Assembly (NCBI GenBank): GCA_947503155.1
Contig: CANNCL010000003.1
Span: 1 to 64,000, forward strand
DNA from: an uncultured Erythrobacter sp.
Lineage (GTDB): Bacteria; Pseudomonadota; Alphaproteobacteria; Sphingomonadales; Sphingomonadaceae
Direction of reading: 5' to 3'
Length of the DNA stretch: 64,000 nucleotides
Each line of letters opens with the position of its first letter. The first letter of the stretch is position 1. Positions 16,923 to 26,088 of the stretch are shown in pieces. Made by a program: the position numbers and the translations under genes. The notes under the pieces are model-generated. The model was not told where the DNA came from. It searched no databases and saw only the letters and a program-made list of their open reading frames with translations.

Positions 16923-17957
16923 ATGACGCAGCTCGATTATCAGACTTCAGATTTTGCTTATGACACCGGACCTAGCGCACCTGATGACGGGCCGAGTGAC
17001 TGTGCGGGCCTGCCTGCGCGTATCGCGATATTTGGTGACCGTGCGGTGATGCGCGACCAGATTGAGGAAGATTTGGCGGGCGCTGGCTTTCATACGATCA
17101 ATGGCGGTTCTTTTGCGAAACTATTGGATGGGCCGATTGCGTTGCTGGGGGACGCGGTGATGGTTGATTGTCCGGTCGTTGATGCGGCTGCGCTGGCGGC
17201 GCTGGCACGGCTTGATATGCGAGCCGCGCGGTCGGGAGCTCAGCTGATTGTCATCACTTCGATTGATGCGCTCAACGATGTATTTGCAGTGCTTGATCAA
17301 TCCGATCCGCAAATTCTGGTGCAACCGAGCCGGGCTGAACGTGTGCTCGCGGTGGGCCGGGTGATGACCAATATTTCCAATGCCCGCATGCGCGAGATGA
17401 CAGAGGAAGACCGTCTTGGCCTTTTGCATTTGTCGCGTCAGGTGGAGGCGATCGCACATAAGCTGGAGGGGCTTTCGGGTGCCCCGGATGCTGCGATGAC
17501 CCAAGCGGCTTTGCGCGCGCATTCGGGTGGTTCGCAAGCCATCGGTTTCGCAGAGGCGGAAGTTTTCGAAGGGGAAAATGGACAGCGATTTAATTCCGAA
17601 CGTCCGCCGCTGCCGAAACCGCGCCATGTGCGGCAATTGATCGCCGCCCGTCAGGCACGCGCCAAGTTTTTCGACGGTGAATTATTTGCTGATCCGGCTT
17701 GGGATATGCTGCTCGATTTAACCGCGGCTCACGCAGAACAAGCCCGCGTTTCGGTGACTTCGCTGTGTATCGCGGCGGCTGTTCCTGCAACGACGGCGCT
17801 GCGTTGGATTAAACAGCTTGTCGATAGCGGCGTGTTTGTTCGAGTGGCCGATTCAAGTGATCGGCGGCGGGCATTTATCGCTTTGAGCGAGCAATCGACC
17901 GATGCGATGGCCCGGTATTTCGCCGAAGTGGAAACTCCTATCGCGCATGCCGCCTAG
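16923..17957 (+). CDS. Pseudo-receiver / winged-helix (MarR-like) regulator
   Basis: This 344-residue protein has two domains. Residues about 30-150 look like a CheY-type receiver fold (ARIAIFGDRAVMRDQIEEDL; VMVDCPVV) without a clear phospho-acceptor site, so phosphorylation is doubtful. Residues about 230-335 form a winged helix: helix-turn-helix VTSLCIAAAVPATTALRWIK and a wing with DRRRAFIALSEQ, as in MarR proteins. The ATG at 16923 follows a strong AGGAGG (16909-16914). A LexA-type box just upstream suggests DNA-damage control. Targets are unknown. The gene overlaps the siroheme synthase 3' end by four bases, convergently. Confidence 0.8.
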   Translation: MTQLDYQTSDFAYDTGPSAPDDGPSDCAGLPARIAIFGDRAVMRDQIEEDLAGAGFHTINGGSFAKLLDGPIALLGDAVMVDCPVVDAAALAALARLDMRAARSGAQLIVITSIDALNDVFAVLDQSDPQILVQPSRAERVLAVGRVMTNISNARMREMTEEDRLGLLHLSRQVEAIAHKLEGLSGAPDAAMTQAALRAHSGGSQAIGFAEAEVFEGENGQRFNSERPPLPKPRHVRQLIAARQARAKFFDGELFADPAWDMLLDLTAAHAEQARVSVTSLCIAAAVPATTALRWIKQLVDSGVFVRVADSSDRRRAFIALSEQSTDAMARYFAEVETPIAHAA

Positions 17958-18793
17958 TCGGCGCCGGCCCTGCGTAAGATGACGGTGAGGCCGCCTGTAG
18001 TGTTAAGGCGAGCCGCTTTGCCGCATGTTTCAAACGCGTTCCCGCATACCGTAGGATCGCAGATCAGGCGTAGGGCATCGGCGCGCGCGCGGGCGAGAAT
18101 TTGCTCAGGGATGTCACTATCTGCGCAGATGACATCCGCTTCGCCCAATATGCGCGCTTGTTTGATGGTGAGATCTTCGGGGTCCTGGCTCTCGATAGTG
18201 ATGACGATTGTTGCGGGCTTCGGCGCAATTTCGCCCTGGTTGAGCCAATCCGCGACCCTCTCATGCGATTTCGGTTCAAATGCGTCCAATCCGCCGCCTT
18301 CGCGTAGCGCGCTGTCCAATGCTCGCCGCCGGTCTGCGCCATCGGGGTAATTGGTGCGCAAACGTGGCCGCGCGGCAAACAATGCTTTCGCCAATTGCCC
18401 AATCGAAGCCGGCAGTATCCGCTCCAGCCTTAGCCGAACATGTTTTGCCAGACCCGCCGACGCCCCTCCTGTGCCCACGGCAATGAGCAATGGGTTGCGG
18501 TCAAGGATGCTGGGCGTCGTAAAATCGCATAGGTCAGGCCGATCAACGACATTCACGAGCATCCCGGCGCATCGCAAATTGATCGCGGCGACCTCGCATG
18601 CTTTGGCATCGTCAAATGCCACAAAAGCTATTCGAACGCCTTCATCGATGGCGCGTGCAGAATCGCTGATGACAACGCCGCCCGCCCGCTCAATCAATCT
18701 GCGTTTGGGTTCTGCTGCATCACCGTCGCCAAGAACCAAAATACTGGTCCCGGCGATCTGATGAAACAGCGGCAGGCTTTGAAGTTCGCTCAT
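17954..18793 (-). CDS. Siroheme synthase (precorrin-2 dehydrogenase/ferrochelatase), C-terminus truncated
   Basis: This 279-residue protein resembles the N-terminal half of CysG, which oxidises precorrin-2 with NAD and inserts iron to make siroheme. The NAD-binding strand ILVLGDGDAAEPKRRL lies near residue 18. The dimer segment with NYPDGADRRRALD is near 150. After residue 195 the sequence (QDPEDLTIKQARILGEADVI) resembles the start of the uroporphyrinogen methyltransferase domain, but only about 80 residues remain. That activity must therefore be absent here and supplied elsewhere. It ends the argH-lptM-lysA run, 10 bases after lysA. Confidence 0.8.
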   Translation of the reverse strand: MSELQSLPLFHQIAGTSILVLGDGDAAEPKRRLIERAGGVVISDSARAIDEGVRIAFVAFDDAKACEVAAINLRCAGMLVNVVDRPDLCDFTTPSILDRNPLLIAVGTGGASAGLAKHVRLRLERILPASIGQLAKALFAARPRLRTNYPDGADRRRALDSALREGGGLDAFEPKSHERVADWLNQGEIAPKPATIVITIESQDPEDLTIKQARILGEADVICADSDIPEQILARARADALRLICDPTVCGNAFETCGKAARLNTTGGLTVILRRAGAD

Positions 18794-18802
18794 CGGGGCG
18801 CG

Positions 18803-20062
18803 TCAGGCGAGCCAGTCCGGCACGCGCTCCGCATCCATAATTTCGCCCGCGTCAATCCGGTCTGCGACAACGGCGAACTTATCCCCGTCCACCAAAACTT
18901 CGGCAACAAATCCGCGCGAATTGTAAGACGAAGCCATTGTTGCGCCATACGCCCCGGCAGTGCGGAACACGGCGAGATCGCCTGTGACCAAGCGGTCGCA
19001 ATCCCGGCCCATCGCAAAAGTGTCACCGGTTTCGCAAATCGGACCAACGATGTTTGCGGTCATGTTTTCACCCGTCGGCGCAACGGCGGCAAAGTCATGA
19101 TATGCGCCGTAAAGCGCCGGGCGAGCGAGGTCGTTCATGGCCGCATCGACGATCACAAACGGATCGTTGATCCCGCGTTTTACGCGCACCACGCGGGTGA
19201 GCAAGACCCCCGCATTGCCAGCGATAACGCGGCCAGGTTCAAAGATCAGCGATACGCCCCAATCTTTCGTTACCCGCGCAACCATCGCGCCATATTCCGC
19301 GGGGCTGGGGAGCACTTCGCCTTGCCGATAAGGCACACCAAGCCCGCCGCCGAGATCGACATGCGTCACCGTGTGTCCCGCGCCGCGCAATGCCGTGACC
19401 AGTTCACCTAATTTTTCAAACGCGCGTTCAAGCGGAGCAAGATCGCCAAGTTGGCTGCCAATATGAACCGCAACACCGCGCAAATTCACACTCGGCCGCC
19501 CGGCAAGTTTCCCGAAAATTTGGCCAGCCTCGTCGATCGGCACGCCAAATTTGTTATCCGCCTTGCCGGTCGAAATTTTGTCATGCGTGCCCGCATCGAC
19601 ATCGGGATTGATCCGCAAAGCGCATTGCGCAATGCGGCCCATTGCGGCGGCGATTTCGGCAAGCTCTAGGCCTTCTTCTTCGCTCTCAATATTGAACTGG
19701 CCAATGCCCGCGATCAGCGCGGCCTCCAATTCAGCGGCTGTCTTACCAACGCCTGAGAACACGATCATTTCCGGCGCAATGCCAGCGGCCAATGCGCGCC
19801 GCATTTCGCCCACCGAAACCACATCGGCGCCGTAACCTTGCCGCTGCAACACTTTGAGCACGGCGAGGTTGGGGTTGGCTTTCACGGCAAACGCGATCAG
19901 CTTGTCAGGGACATCGCTCAATGCCTCTCGGAAGACCCGAGCATGACGTTCCAGCGTCGCGCGCGAATAGACATAGACCGGGGTTCCGACCTCGTCTGCG
20001 ATCTGCGGCAGGGCGGTGTCTTCGGCGTGCATCACACCGTTTTGGAGAGCGAAATGGTCCAT
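18803..20062 (-). CDS. lysA: Diaminopimelate decarboxylase
   Basis: LysA removes CO2 from meso-diaminopimelate, the last step of lysine synthesis. The 419-residue PLP enzyme of fold type III has the Schiff-base lysine in IAFAVKANPN near residue 60. The glycine-rich DLGGGLGVPY is near 245, FEPGRVIAG near 285, and the active-site Cys/Glu region GPICETGDTF near 350. It lies between the small lipoprotein gene and siroheme synthase on the minus strand, in the common argH-lptM-lysA arrangement. Confidence 0.96.
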   Translation of the reverse strand: MDHFALQNGVMHAEDTALPQIADEVGTPVYVYSRATLERHARVFREALSDVPDKLIAFAVKANPNLAVLKVLQRQGYGADVVSVGEMRRALAAGIAPEMIVFSGVGKTAAELEAALIAGIGQFNIESEEEGLELAEIAAAMGRIAQCALRINPDVDAGTHDKISTGKADNKFGVPIDEAGQIFGKLAGRPSVNLRGVAVHIGSQLGDLAPLERAFEKLGELVTALRGAGHTVTHVDLGGGLGVPYRQGEVLPSPAEYGAMVARVTKDWGVSLIFEPGRVIAGNAGVLLTRVVRVKRGINDPFVIVDAAMNDLARPALYGAYHDFAAVAPTGENMTANIVGPICETGDTFAMGRDCDRLVTGDLAVFRTAGAYGATMASSYNSRGFVAEVLVDGDKFAVVADRIDAGEIMDAERVPDWLA

Positions 20063-20080
20063 GTAATCCTGTGTGCGGCG

Positions 20081-20317
20081 TTATTCTGGCGGGAGGTCGA
20101 ACGGGTCGTCTTCGCGTTCTTCGCTGCGGCGGCGCAATTCCACGCTGCGTTCGGGCGCGGCGAGCGCTTCCATTTCGAGCAATTGTTCGGGGTCGGCGCG
20201 CTCTTGTTCGCCATAGGCGGCCGGCGGCAGGCTGCTGCCTTCTACAGGCGTAAGCCCGGTGCGCGCTCCGCAGGCAGAGACGGCCAAGGCGGTGGTCAAG
20301 ATAAGAGCGATGCGCAT
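20081..20317 (-). CDS. lptM: Small lipoprotein, LptM-like
   Basis: This 78-residue protein has a lipoprotein signal, a short hydrophobic run and lipobox VSAC (Cys16). The mature part is short, Pro/Glu/Arg-rich and probably disordered. Its place between argH and lysA is typical of the alphaproteobacterial LptM family, which helps mature the LptD translocon by mimicking LPS. The assignment rests on position, size and lipobox. GGAGGA precedes its ATG, which overlaps the argH stop by one base (TAATG). Confidence 0.75.
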   Translation of the reverse strand: MRIALILTTALAVSACGARTGLTPVEGSSLPPAAYGEQERADPEQLLEMEALAAPERSVELRRRSEEREDDPFDLPPE

Positions 20318-21750
20318 TATTCCTCCGGCGACTGGTCGCTGGCAAACCCGGCGCGGGCTTCGGCGACACGCTGTTTTACCTGATCCGGAGCGGTCCCGCC
20401 ATAGGATGAACGCGATGCGACGGATGCTTCGATCGACAAGGCAGAAAACACCCGTTCATCAATCCGCGCATCTATTCCCTGAAGGTCAGCCAGCGCCAAA
20501 TCCTCCAGCGAGCACGCTTTCGCATCGGCCAGTTTGACCGCTTCGCCGGTAATATGATGGGCCTCACGAAACGGGATATCGGCCTCTCTCACCAGCCAAT
20601 CGGCAAGGTCGGTCGCGGTGGCGTGTCCAGCCTGCGCAGCGGCCCGCATTCGGTCCGCTTTGAATGTGGTCTCTGCGATCATTCCGGTCATCGCGGCGAG
20701 TGACAGGTCGAACAAACCAGCGGCTTCGAAAACAGGAGGTTTATCGTCCTGCATATCCTTAGAATAGGCGAGCGGCAGGCCTTTCATCGTGATCATCAAA
20801 GCATTGCATGCGCCGATAATGCGGCCCGAATGTCCGCGCACCAATTCGGCGGCGTCCGGGTTGCGTTTTTGCGGCATGATCGACGAACCGGTCGAAAGGC
20901 TGTCTGGCAGAGAGGCGAAACCAAATGGCTGGCTGGCCCACAGGATCAATTCTTCGGCAAGGCGCGAGAGGTGGAGTGCGCATTGGCTGGCGGCCATCAG
21001 GTAATCGAGCGCGAAATCGCGGTCTGACACAGCATCCAGAGAATTGCGCGTAGGGCGGTCGAAATCCAAAGCGGCGGCGGTGGCCTCGCGGTCGATTGGG
21101 AAGCCGGTTCCGGCCAAAGCCGCCGAGCCCAAGGGGCATTCCAGCAAGCGGTCTTGCGCCGCGGAAAAGCGCGCATGGTCGCGCCCCAACATTTCGAAAT
21201 AGGCCATCAGATGGTGGCCCAAAGTGACCGGCTGAGCGGTTTGCAAATGGGTGAAGCCGGGCATAATCGTGGCGGCGTGTTCGTCGGCGCGATCCACCAA
21301 AGCGGCGCGCAATGCATTAAGGCCCGCAAGAGCGCGCGCATTGGCGGCGCGCACCCATAGGCGGAAATCGGTGGCGACTTGGTCATTGCGGCTGCGCGCA
21401 GTGTGCAAACGCCCAGCAACCGGCCCGATCAGTTCGGTGAGGCGCGCCTCAACCGTCATGTGGATGTCTTCTAAGTCCCAATCTTCGGGGACACCGTCCC
21501 GCGCATATTCAGCGGCGATCTGGTCCAACCCGGCGGTGATTGTCGCGGCGTCCTCGCGCGATACAATCCCTGCCGCACCCAGCATCGCGACATGCGCTTT
21601 TGACGCGCGGATATCCTCGCGCCACAATGCCTTGTCGAAGGGTATCGAAGCATTGATTTCGCGCATGATCGCGCTAGGCCCTTCGGCGAAGCGGCCGCCC
21701 CACATGCTGTTGGAGGCGGCGCTATCAGAAGCTTTGTTGGAGTCCGTCAT
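20317..21750 (-). CDS. argH: Argininosuccinate lyase
   Basis: ArgH splits argininosuccinate to arginine and fumarate. The 477-residue protein has the fumarase-superfamily signature [11 protein letters not shown] near residue 285, with the catalytic serine in the mobile loop. [14 protein letters not shown] is near 160 and the N-terminal MWGGRF is near 16. The start at 21750 gives the standard N-terminus. Its ATG shares the palindrome CATG with the start codon of the divergent TlpA-like gene, so the two coding regions overlap by two bases. Confidence 0.96.
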   Translation of the reverse strand: MTDSNKASDSAASNSMWGGRFAEGPSAIMREINASIPFDKALWREDIRASKAHVAMLGAAGIVSREDAATITAGLDQIAAEYARDGVPEDWDLEDIHMTVEARLTELIGPVAGRLHTARSRNDQVATDFRLWVRAANARALAGLNALRAALVDRADEHAATIMPGFTHLQTAQPVTLGHHLMAYFEMLGRDHARFSAAQDRLLECPLGSAALAGTGFPIDREATAAALDFDRPTRNSLDAVSDRDFALDYLMAASQCALHLSRLAEELILWASQPFGFASLPDSLSTGSSIMPQKRNPDAAELVRGHSGRIIGACNALMITMKGLPLAYSKDMQDDKPPVFEAAGLFDLSLAAMTGMIAETTFKADRMRAAAQAGHATATDLADWLVREADIPFREAHHITGEAVKLADAKACSLEDLALADLQGIDARIDERVFSALSIEASVASRSSYGGTAPDQVKQRVAEARAGFASDQSPEE

Positions 21751-22387
21751 GATCCGTTCGATTTGTTTTGCAGGCGTCGCTGCTTTGGTTCTTGCCGGGT
21801 GCGATAGTCCCGCCACGGACGCCGCGCAAGAAACCGCTGCTACGGATACGCAAAGCGCCGCTCCGCCTGCGCCGCAATTGCCCGGTCAATTGGTGCGCGC
21901 GTTTGCGGGGACTGACCTGCCCGCCCTGACATTTGAAGATCCTGAGGGAAACACGCTTGATCTGGGCGCGCTGGATCAGCCGGTATTGGTCAATATGTGG
22001 GCGACATGGTGCGCGCCTTGCGTGGTGGAGATGCCGCTGCTCGACAATCTGGCGGGCGAGATGGATGGCGAGCTAAGGGTCCTAACGATCAGCCAAGACA
22101 TTCGCGGGGCAGATGTGGTCGTGCCGTTTTTCGAATCGCGCGATTTCCAATATCTGGAACAATGGCTCGATCCCGACACAGATTTGGGCGTGACATTTGC
22201 AGAGGGCGGATTGTTGCCGATGACGATCCTGTTTGGCGCTGACGGCAAAGAGATTTTGCGGGTGGCGGGCGATTATGAGTGGGACAGCGAAGAGGCGATT
22301 GCTCAACTGCGCGAGGCGCTTGCCAATGCAGAAGCCGATACGGTGTCCGATACGGTGTCTGATTCGGGAGCAGCAAGCGCTTCATAA
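21749..22387 (+). CDS. TlpA-family thioredoxin-like lipoprotein
   Basis: This 212-residue protein has lipobox LAGC at residues 15-18 and a redoxin domain from about 50 to 195, with the redox motif WCAPC in [13 protein letters not shown] near residue 90. It should sit in the periplasm and reduce or shuffle disulfides, for instance in cytochrome c maturation. GGAG at 21739-21742 supports the ATG at 21749, which overlaps the argH start. The last 25 residues (with [11 protein letters not shown]) are an acidic tail that overlaps the 3' end of the opposite monooxygenase gene by 85 bases. Confidence 0.87.
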   Translation: MIRSICFAGVAALVLAGCDSPATDAAQETAATDTQSAAPPAPQLPGQLVRAFAGTDLPALTFEDPEGNTLDLGALDQPVLVNMWATWCAPCVVEMPLLDNLAGEMDGELRVLTISQDIRGADVVVPFFESRDFQYLEQWLDPDTDLGVTFAEGGLLPMTILFGADGKEILRVAGDYEWDSEEAIAQLREALANAEADTVSDTVSDSGAASAS

Positions 22388-23589
22388 TCCGGCAGCGCCA
22401 AGCCTAAGGTAGCGAGCGGAAAGCCAAACAGCCCGCTCATCAATTGCGCCTGAATTTTCGATGTTGGCCAGGTCTTTGACAGCGGCGCAAGCAAATGGTC
22501 ACGGATCGCCGGATGCCAGCGTGTTTGCGATTGATAGAGCGGCGTGAACAGTTTTGCCACCCATTGATACAGCCACACATGATCGCGCCGCCAACTGACC
22601 GCGAGGCGCAATTTTTCATCCAATGTGCGCCCTTCGGCAAGGCCGCGCGACAGGCCCCACGCATCCAGCAAGGCCATATTCGCCCCCTGTCCCAATTGCG
22701 GGCTGGCGGAGTGCCATGCGTCGCCAATGGCGATCATTCGGTCCGCCACTGGGTGTTTCAATGTGCGGTGGGCATAGCGGGCAAAGGTGAGCTGTTCGCG
22801 GCTTTCAATCCGGTCGAGCAGAACCCGCGCATCTGGCCACAGCGCCAGCACTTCGTCCTTCCACGCATCAAGCGGCGCCTGCGCCCAAGCGGCATAATCA
22901 TCGCGGCGCAGTGACCAAAAGAACGCCGCCTCAGGCGAGGATTGCCCTTTGCGTGTGCCGATCGGCAACATTCCCACCATCTGTTCTGCGCGGCGGTATC
23001 TCTGCTCCAACACATTGCCCGCAAACGGATCGCTCGGCTCTGCGGGGAGGCTTGCCCATAATGCGCCGAACTCCAGCACGCCTTTGGGCGCGTCATCGAA
23101 CAAGGTTTGCCAGCCGCTGGCGTCCACAACCAAATCAAATTCGGGGGAGGGCGCGCGCGCGGCAAATGTCAGGCGGCGGCCCGCGCTGGTTAGATCGCTG
23201 CCGGTAACAGCGTGCCCCGTCTCTATCGTGATCCCGTGTGTACGCGCCGCGTCATAGAGCGTGTCAAACAGGCTGGCGCGGTGAATGCCGATGCCAAAAA
23301 CCCCCGACACGCCCAAGGCCGAATAGGGCGCATGGAGCACGACCTTGCCCGTCTCTTCGATCCCCTCCAGCCCGTCGATTCGCGCGCCGCGAGCCAAAGT
23401 CTGACCCGCCAATCCAAGCGCATCCAGCACCGCGAGCCCGCTCGGTTGGATCATCAATCCTGACCCCACCGGCCCCGGATTGTCGAACTGATCATAAATG
23501 ACCACCGAATGGCCTTGACGCTCTAGCAACAATGCCGCCGCCAAACCCGCCGGGCCGCAGCCCGCAATTGCAATAGAAAGCCCAGTCAT
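22303..23589 (-). CDS. FAD-dependent monooxygenase (PHBH fold)
   Basis: This 428-residue flavoprotein has GxGxxG in IAIAGCGPAGLAAALLLE at the N-terminus. The second FAD motif GDAWHSASPQLGQGANMAL is near residue 290. It resembles salicylate or p-hydroxybenzoate type hydroxylases and UbiH-like enzymes. The substrate is unknown. I chose the ATG at 23589; the frame continues upstream only because tRNA-Val read in the antisense frame is open. The C-terminal tail ([17 protein letters not shown]) overlaps the tlpA-like gene antisense. Confidence 0.85.
   Translation of the reverse strand: MTGLSIAIAGCGPAGLAAALLLERQGHSVVIYDQFDNPGPVGSGLMIQPSGLAVLDALGLAGQTLARGARIDGLEGIEETGKVVLHAPYSALGVSGVFGIGIHRASLFDTLYDAARTHGITIETGHAVTGSDLTSAGRRLTFAARAPSPEFDLVVDASGWQTLFDDAPKGVLEFGALWASLPAEPSDPFAGNVLEQRYRRAEQMVGMLPIGTRKGQSSPEAAFFWSLRRDDYAAWAQAPLDAWKDEVLALWPDARVLLDRIESREQLTFARYAHRTLKHPVADRMIAIGDAWHSASPQLGQGANMALLDAWGLSRGLAEGRTLDEKLRLAVSWRRDHVWLYQWVAKLFTPLYQSQTRWHPAIRDHLLAPLSKTWPTSKIQAQLMSGLFGFPLATLGLALPDYEALAAPESDTVSDTVSASALASASRS
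22351..22374. repeat. 12-base tandem repeat coding DTVS on both strands
   Basis: The unit is GATACGGTGTCC followed by GATACGGTGTCT. Its reverse complement GGACACCGTATC also gives Asp-Thr-Val-Ser in the opposing gene's frame. The repeat sits in the 85-base overlap of two convergent genes, and both C-terminal tails contain DTVSDTVS. Confidence 0.8.
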
Positions 23590-23660
23590 CACGCGCAGCT
23601 TTGCCGCATGCGCGCATAAGCGCCAAGCGTATTGCCACAAGATTGGGGGAGAAAATGCCG

Positions 23661-23733
23661 TGGGCGATGACGGGTTCGAACCGCCGACCCTCTCGGTGTA
23701 AACGAGATGCTCTACCAGCTGAGCTAATCGCCC
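23661..23733 (-). tRNA. tRNA-Val (anticodon UAC)
   Basis: The minus strand folds as a cloverleaf: acceptor GGGCGAT/ATCGCCC, D-arm with TAGCTCAGCTGG, anticodon loop TTTACAC with anticodon TAC, and T-arm GGTTCGAACC. The 3' CCA is not encoded (CGG follows the discriminator A), so it needs the CCA-adding enzyme found at 55661-56857. It is 73 nt long. Confidence 0.96.
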
Positions 23734-23842
23734 CACGGCCTTAGGCGACATCCGATGATGTGTACCTTAGTGAGAGGCTATCTAGCGGCAAAAGGTTCAA
23801 AATCAATTGCTGTTATGCGAGATTCTCTGCAAATCGCGATTT

Positions 23843-24856
23843 ATGACCCAGAATACAGCTTCTCTTCCGCGAATTTGTGTCCTTGCGACCGGCGGTACGA
23901 TTGCCGGAATGGCGGGCAACGCCACGCGGCACGAATATCGGCCCGGCCAAATCAGTATTGCGGACTGGCTCGATAGTGCGGCGGAATTTGGCTTGCCCGC
24001 AGAACTGACCGGCACCCAAATCGCCAATATTGGCTCTGAAGATATTGGGCCAGAGATTTGGACGGCGCTGCACCGGGCGATTGTTGCGGCGATGGCAGAC
24101 GACAATGTCGACGGGATCGTCATCACTCATGGCACCGATACGGCGGAGGAAACCGCATTTCTGCTCGACCTGACATTGTCTGCGACCAAGCCGGTTGTGA
24201 TTGTCGGTGCGATGCGCCCGGCTGATGCGGTCGGCAGCGACGGGATGCGCAATTTTGTGAATGCGGTGCGGGTCGCCAGCGATGCTGAGGCGCGGGGCCG
24301 GGGCGTGGTGCTGGTCATGGGGGACCGGATATTGGCTGCGCGCGATGCTCGCAAAGTGCGCACACGCGGCACCGATGATGCGTTTCGCGGTTTTCCGCGC
24401 GGGTCAATCGGGCTGGTCACACCTGCGGCATTGGAATGGTTCGGCAATCCGTGGCGCGAGGGGGAGCCGCCGCGTTATGCGTATTCGCACGATCTGCCGG
24501 AGGTTCCGATCCTGTATATCGGCGCTGGCATGACAGCGAATGTGGTGGACCGAATTTTGCCAGCCGCTGCGACCGGGATTGTTATCGCCGGGGTGGGCGA
24601 GGGCAATATGCCAGAGGCCGTGCGCGCGCGTTTGGTTGAACGCGCTGCTGATGGCCTGATCGTGGTGCGCGCCAGCCGCGTGGACGAAGGGCTGGTCGAC
24701 CGCGAGCCTGAAGACGACCCCAACGGCTTTGTCGCGGCCCGCGCGCTCAATCCGCAAAAATCGCGGATATTGCTGCAATTGCTGCTGGCGAATGGCCGGG
24801 ACGCAAACGAAGAAGGCGGCCTGAACAAAGTCCAAGCCGCCTTCGATAGTCCGTAA
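23843..24856 (+). CDS. L-asparaginase
   Basis: This 337-residue enzyme of the bacterial asparaginase/glutaminase family hydrolyses asparagine to aspartate. The first catalytic Thr is in ATGGTIAG near residue 15. The second is in ITHGTDTAEET near 95, with the conserved Thr-Asp pair. GAMRPADAVGSDG near 125 is a family motif. There is no signal peptide, so it is predicted cytoplasmic. The ATG at 23843 has no obvious ribosome site, and starts a few codons upstream (from 23807) cannot be excluded. Confidence 0.93.
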   Translation: MTQNTASLPRICVLATGGTIAGMAGNATRHEYRPGQISIADWLDSAAEFGLPAELTGTQIANIGSEDIGPEIWTALHRAIVAAMADDNVDGIVITHGTDTAEETAFLLDLTLSATKPVVIVGAMRPADAVGSDGMRNFVNAVRVASDAEARGRGVVLVMGDRILAARDARKVRTRGTDDAFRGFPRGSIGLVTPAALEWFGNPWREGEPPRYAYSHDLPEVPILYIGAGMTANVVDRILPAAATGIVIAGVGEGNMPEAVRARLVERAADGLIVVRASRVDEGLVDREPEDDPNGFVAARALNPQKSRILLQLLLANGRDANEEGGLNKVQAAFDSP

Positions 24857-24875
24857 ATTTCTTGCTTGATGTGCG

Positions 24876-24950
24876 GTAGCCGCCGTTCCCCAGCCCTTCC
24901 ACCCGGAATTGTATCCTAAAAGGTGGAAGTGCGGCGGTGCGGGCGGCTAC
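24876..24950. repeat. Long two-part inverted repeat between convergent genes
   Basis: GTAGCCGCC (24876-24884) pairs with GGCGGCTAC (24942-24950). Inside it, CTTCCACC pairs with GGTGGAAG (24922-24929). This gives a 75-base bulged hairpin between the asparaginase and reductase 3' ends. It may end transcription from both sides. The right edge shares GCGGGCGGCTACGGC with 4143-4157. Confidence 0.6.
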
Positions 24951-24964
24951 GGCCACCCATCAAA

Positions 24965-26074
24965 TTAGGCCCAAGGCGTAACCAGATATTTTTCGCCCGT
25001 TTTCATTTGGCGATAATCGGTGATCGCTTCTTTGCTCAGCATCTCTTCCAGATTGACCTTCGCTTTGTAGCTCGACGCAAATGTCGTGGTCAGGTTTTGC
25101 TGAACGCGGGTGCGCAGGCGCACGACTGTTTCCATGCCAGCCTTGGCGAGGAACGGCGTCAGCAGCCAGCCCGCGACACACCATTGCAGGCCGTATGACG
25201 GGGTCAGGATCGTTGGGCCGAGGTCTAGGCGGCCATATTGATACATCTTCTTGTCTTGGTTTGAGCCATAGCGCGAATATTCGCCCATTTGGCTCGATGC
25301 GACTTGCTCCATCGCTTTCAAAACACCGTCGGTTGATTGACCGCCGCCAATCGGATCAAAGCCGAGGAACGCGCCTGTGTCCTTAATCGCGGCGCGCAAT
25401 TGCTTCATGTAATCATCATCGGATGAATTCACGATATGCGTCGCGCCGAGCGCTTTCAGCTGATCGACATGCTCTTGCTTGCGAACGATATTCACCAGCT
25501 TCATGCCGTCTTCGAGGCAGATTTTGTTGAGCATCTGGCCAAGGTTCGAAGCCGCCGCGAGGTGGATAATCGCCTCGTGCCCTTCCATTTTTGCCGTTTC
25601 GACAAAACCCAAAGCCGTCATCGGATTGACGAAGCTGGACGCGCCCACTTCAGACGAATGATCGCCCAGCGGCAGACACATCATCGCATCGGCGATGGCA
25701 TATTGGCTGAACGCATTGCCGGGAACGCAGGCGACGCGTTGACCCATCAGAGCCTTCGCCATGTCGCTGTCACCGGTGGCGACAACTTCGCCTGCGCCTT
25801 CGTTACCGGCGGGCAGGCGCTGACCGTGGCGGCCCTTTTGACCGGACAAGAACGGCTCTGGCATATTGGCGACGACTTTGCCGTGCGAATATTCGGCGGT
25901 CTCAAAATCGGCGGCACTCGCTAGGATTGCCAGGTCCGACGGGTTGATCGGCGCGGCTTCCATTTTGACCAGCACTTGATTGCCGGTGGGCGCGGGGAAT
26001 GTCTCTTCGCTGATCTCAAGCGTGAGTTTGCCGTCTGCGGATAGGGTGGTGAAAAGTTGTTTGCCGGTCGTCAT
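24965..26074 (-). CDS. Zinc-binding-type dehydrogenase/quinone reductase (MDR family)
   Basis: This 369-residue protein is a medium-chain dehydrogenase/reductase. It has an N-terminal GroES-like domain with NPSDLAIL and an AGNEGAGEVVATG motif. The Rossmann half has IHLAAASNLGQMLNKIC in place of the usual GxGxxG strand, then VNIVRKQEHVDQLKALGA. The catalytic-zinc cysteine and histidine ligands of alcohol dehydrogenases are not evident, so a quinone oxidoreductase or enoyl reductase role is likelier. AGAGAGGATT precedes the start. truA ends 14 bases upstream. Confidence 0.82.
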   Translation of the reverse strand: MTTGKQLFTTLSADGKLTLEISEETFPAPTGNQVLVKMEAAPINPSDLAILASAADFETAEYSHGKVVANMPEPFLSGQKGRHGQRLPAGNEGAGEVVATGDSDMAKALMGQRVACVPGNAFSQYAIADAMMCLPLGDHSSEVGASSFVNPMTALGFVETAKMEGHEAIIHLAAASNLGQMLNKICLEDGMKLVNIVRKQEHVDQLKALGATHIVNSSDDDYMKQLRAAIKDTGAFLGFDPIGGGQSTDGVLKAMEQVASSQMGEYSRYGSNQDKKMYQYGRLDLGPTILTPSYGLQWCVAGWLLTPFLAKAGMETVVRLRTRVQQNLTTTFASSYKAKVNLEEMLSKEAITDYRQMKTGEKYLVTPWA

Positions 26075-26088
26075 GGAGAATCCTCTCT

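Noticed and set aside
23590..23751. N-terminal extension of the FAD monooxygenase
   Set aside because: The extra 54 codons are the antisense reading of tRNA-Val and lack a ribosome site. The ATG at 23589 directly precedes the FAD motif.
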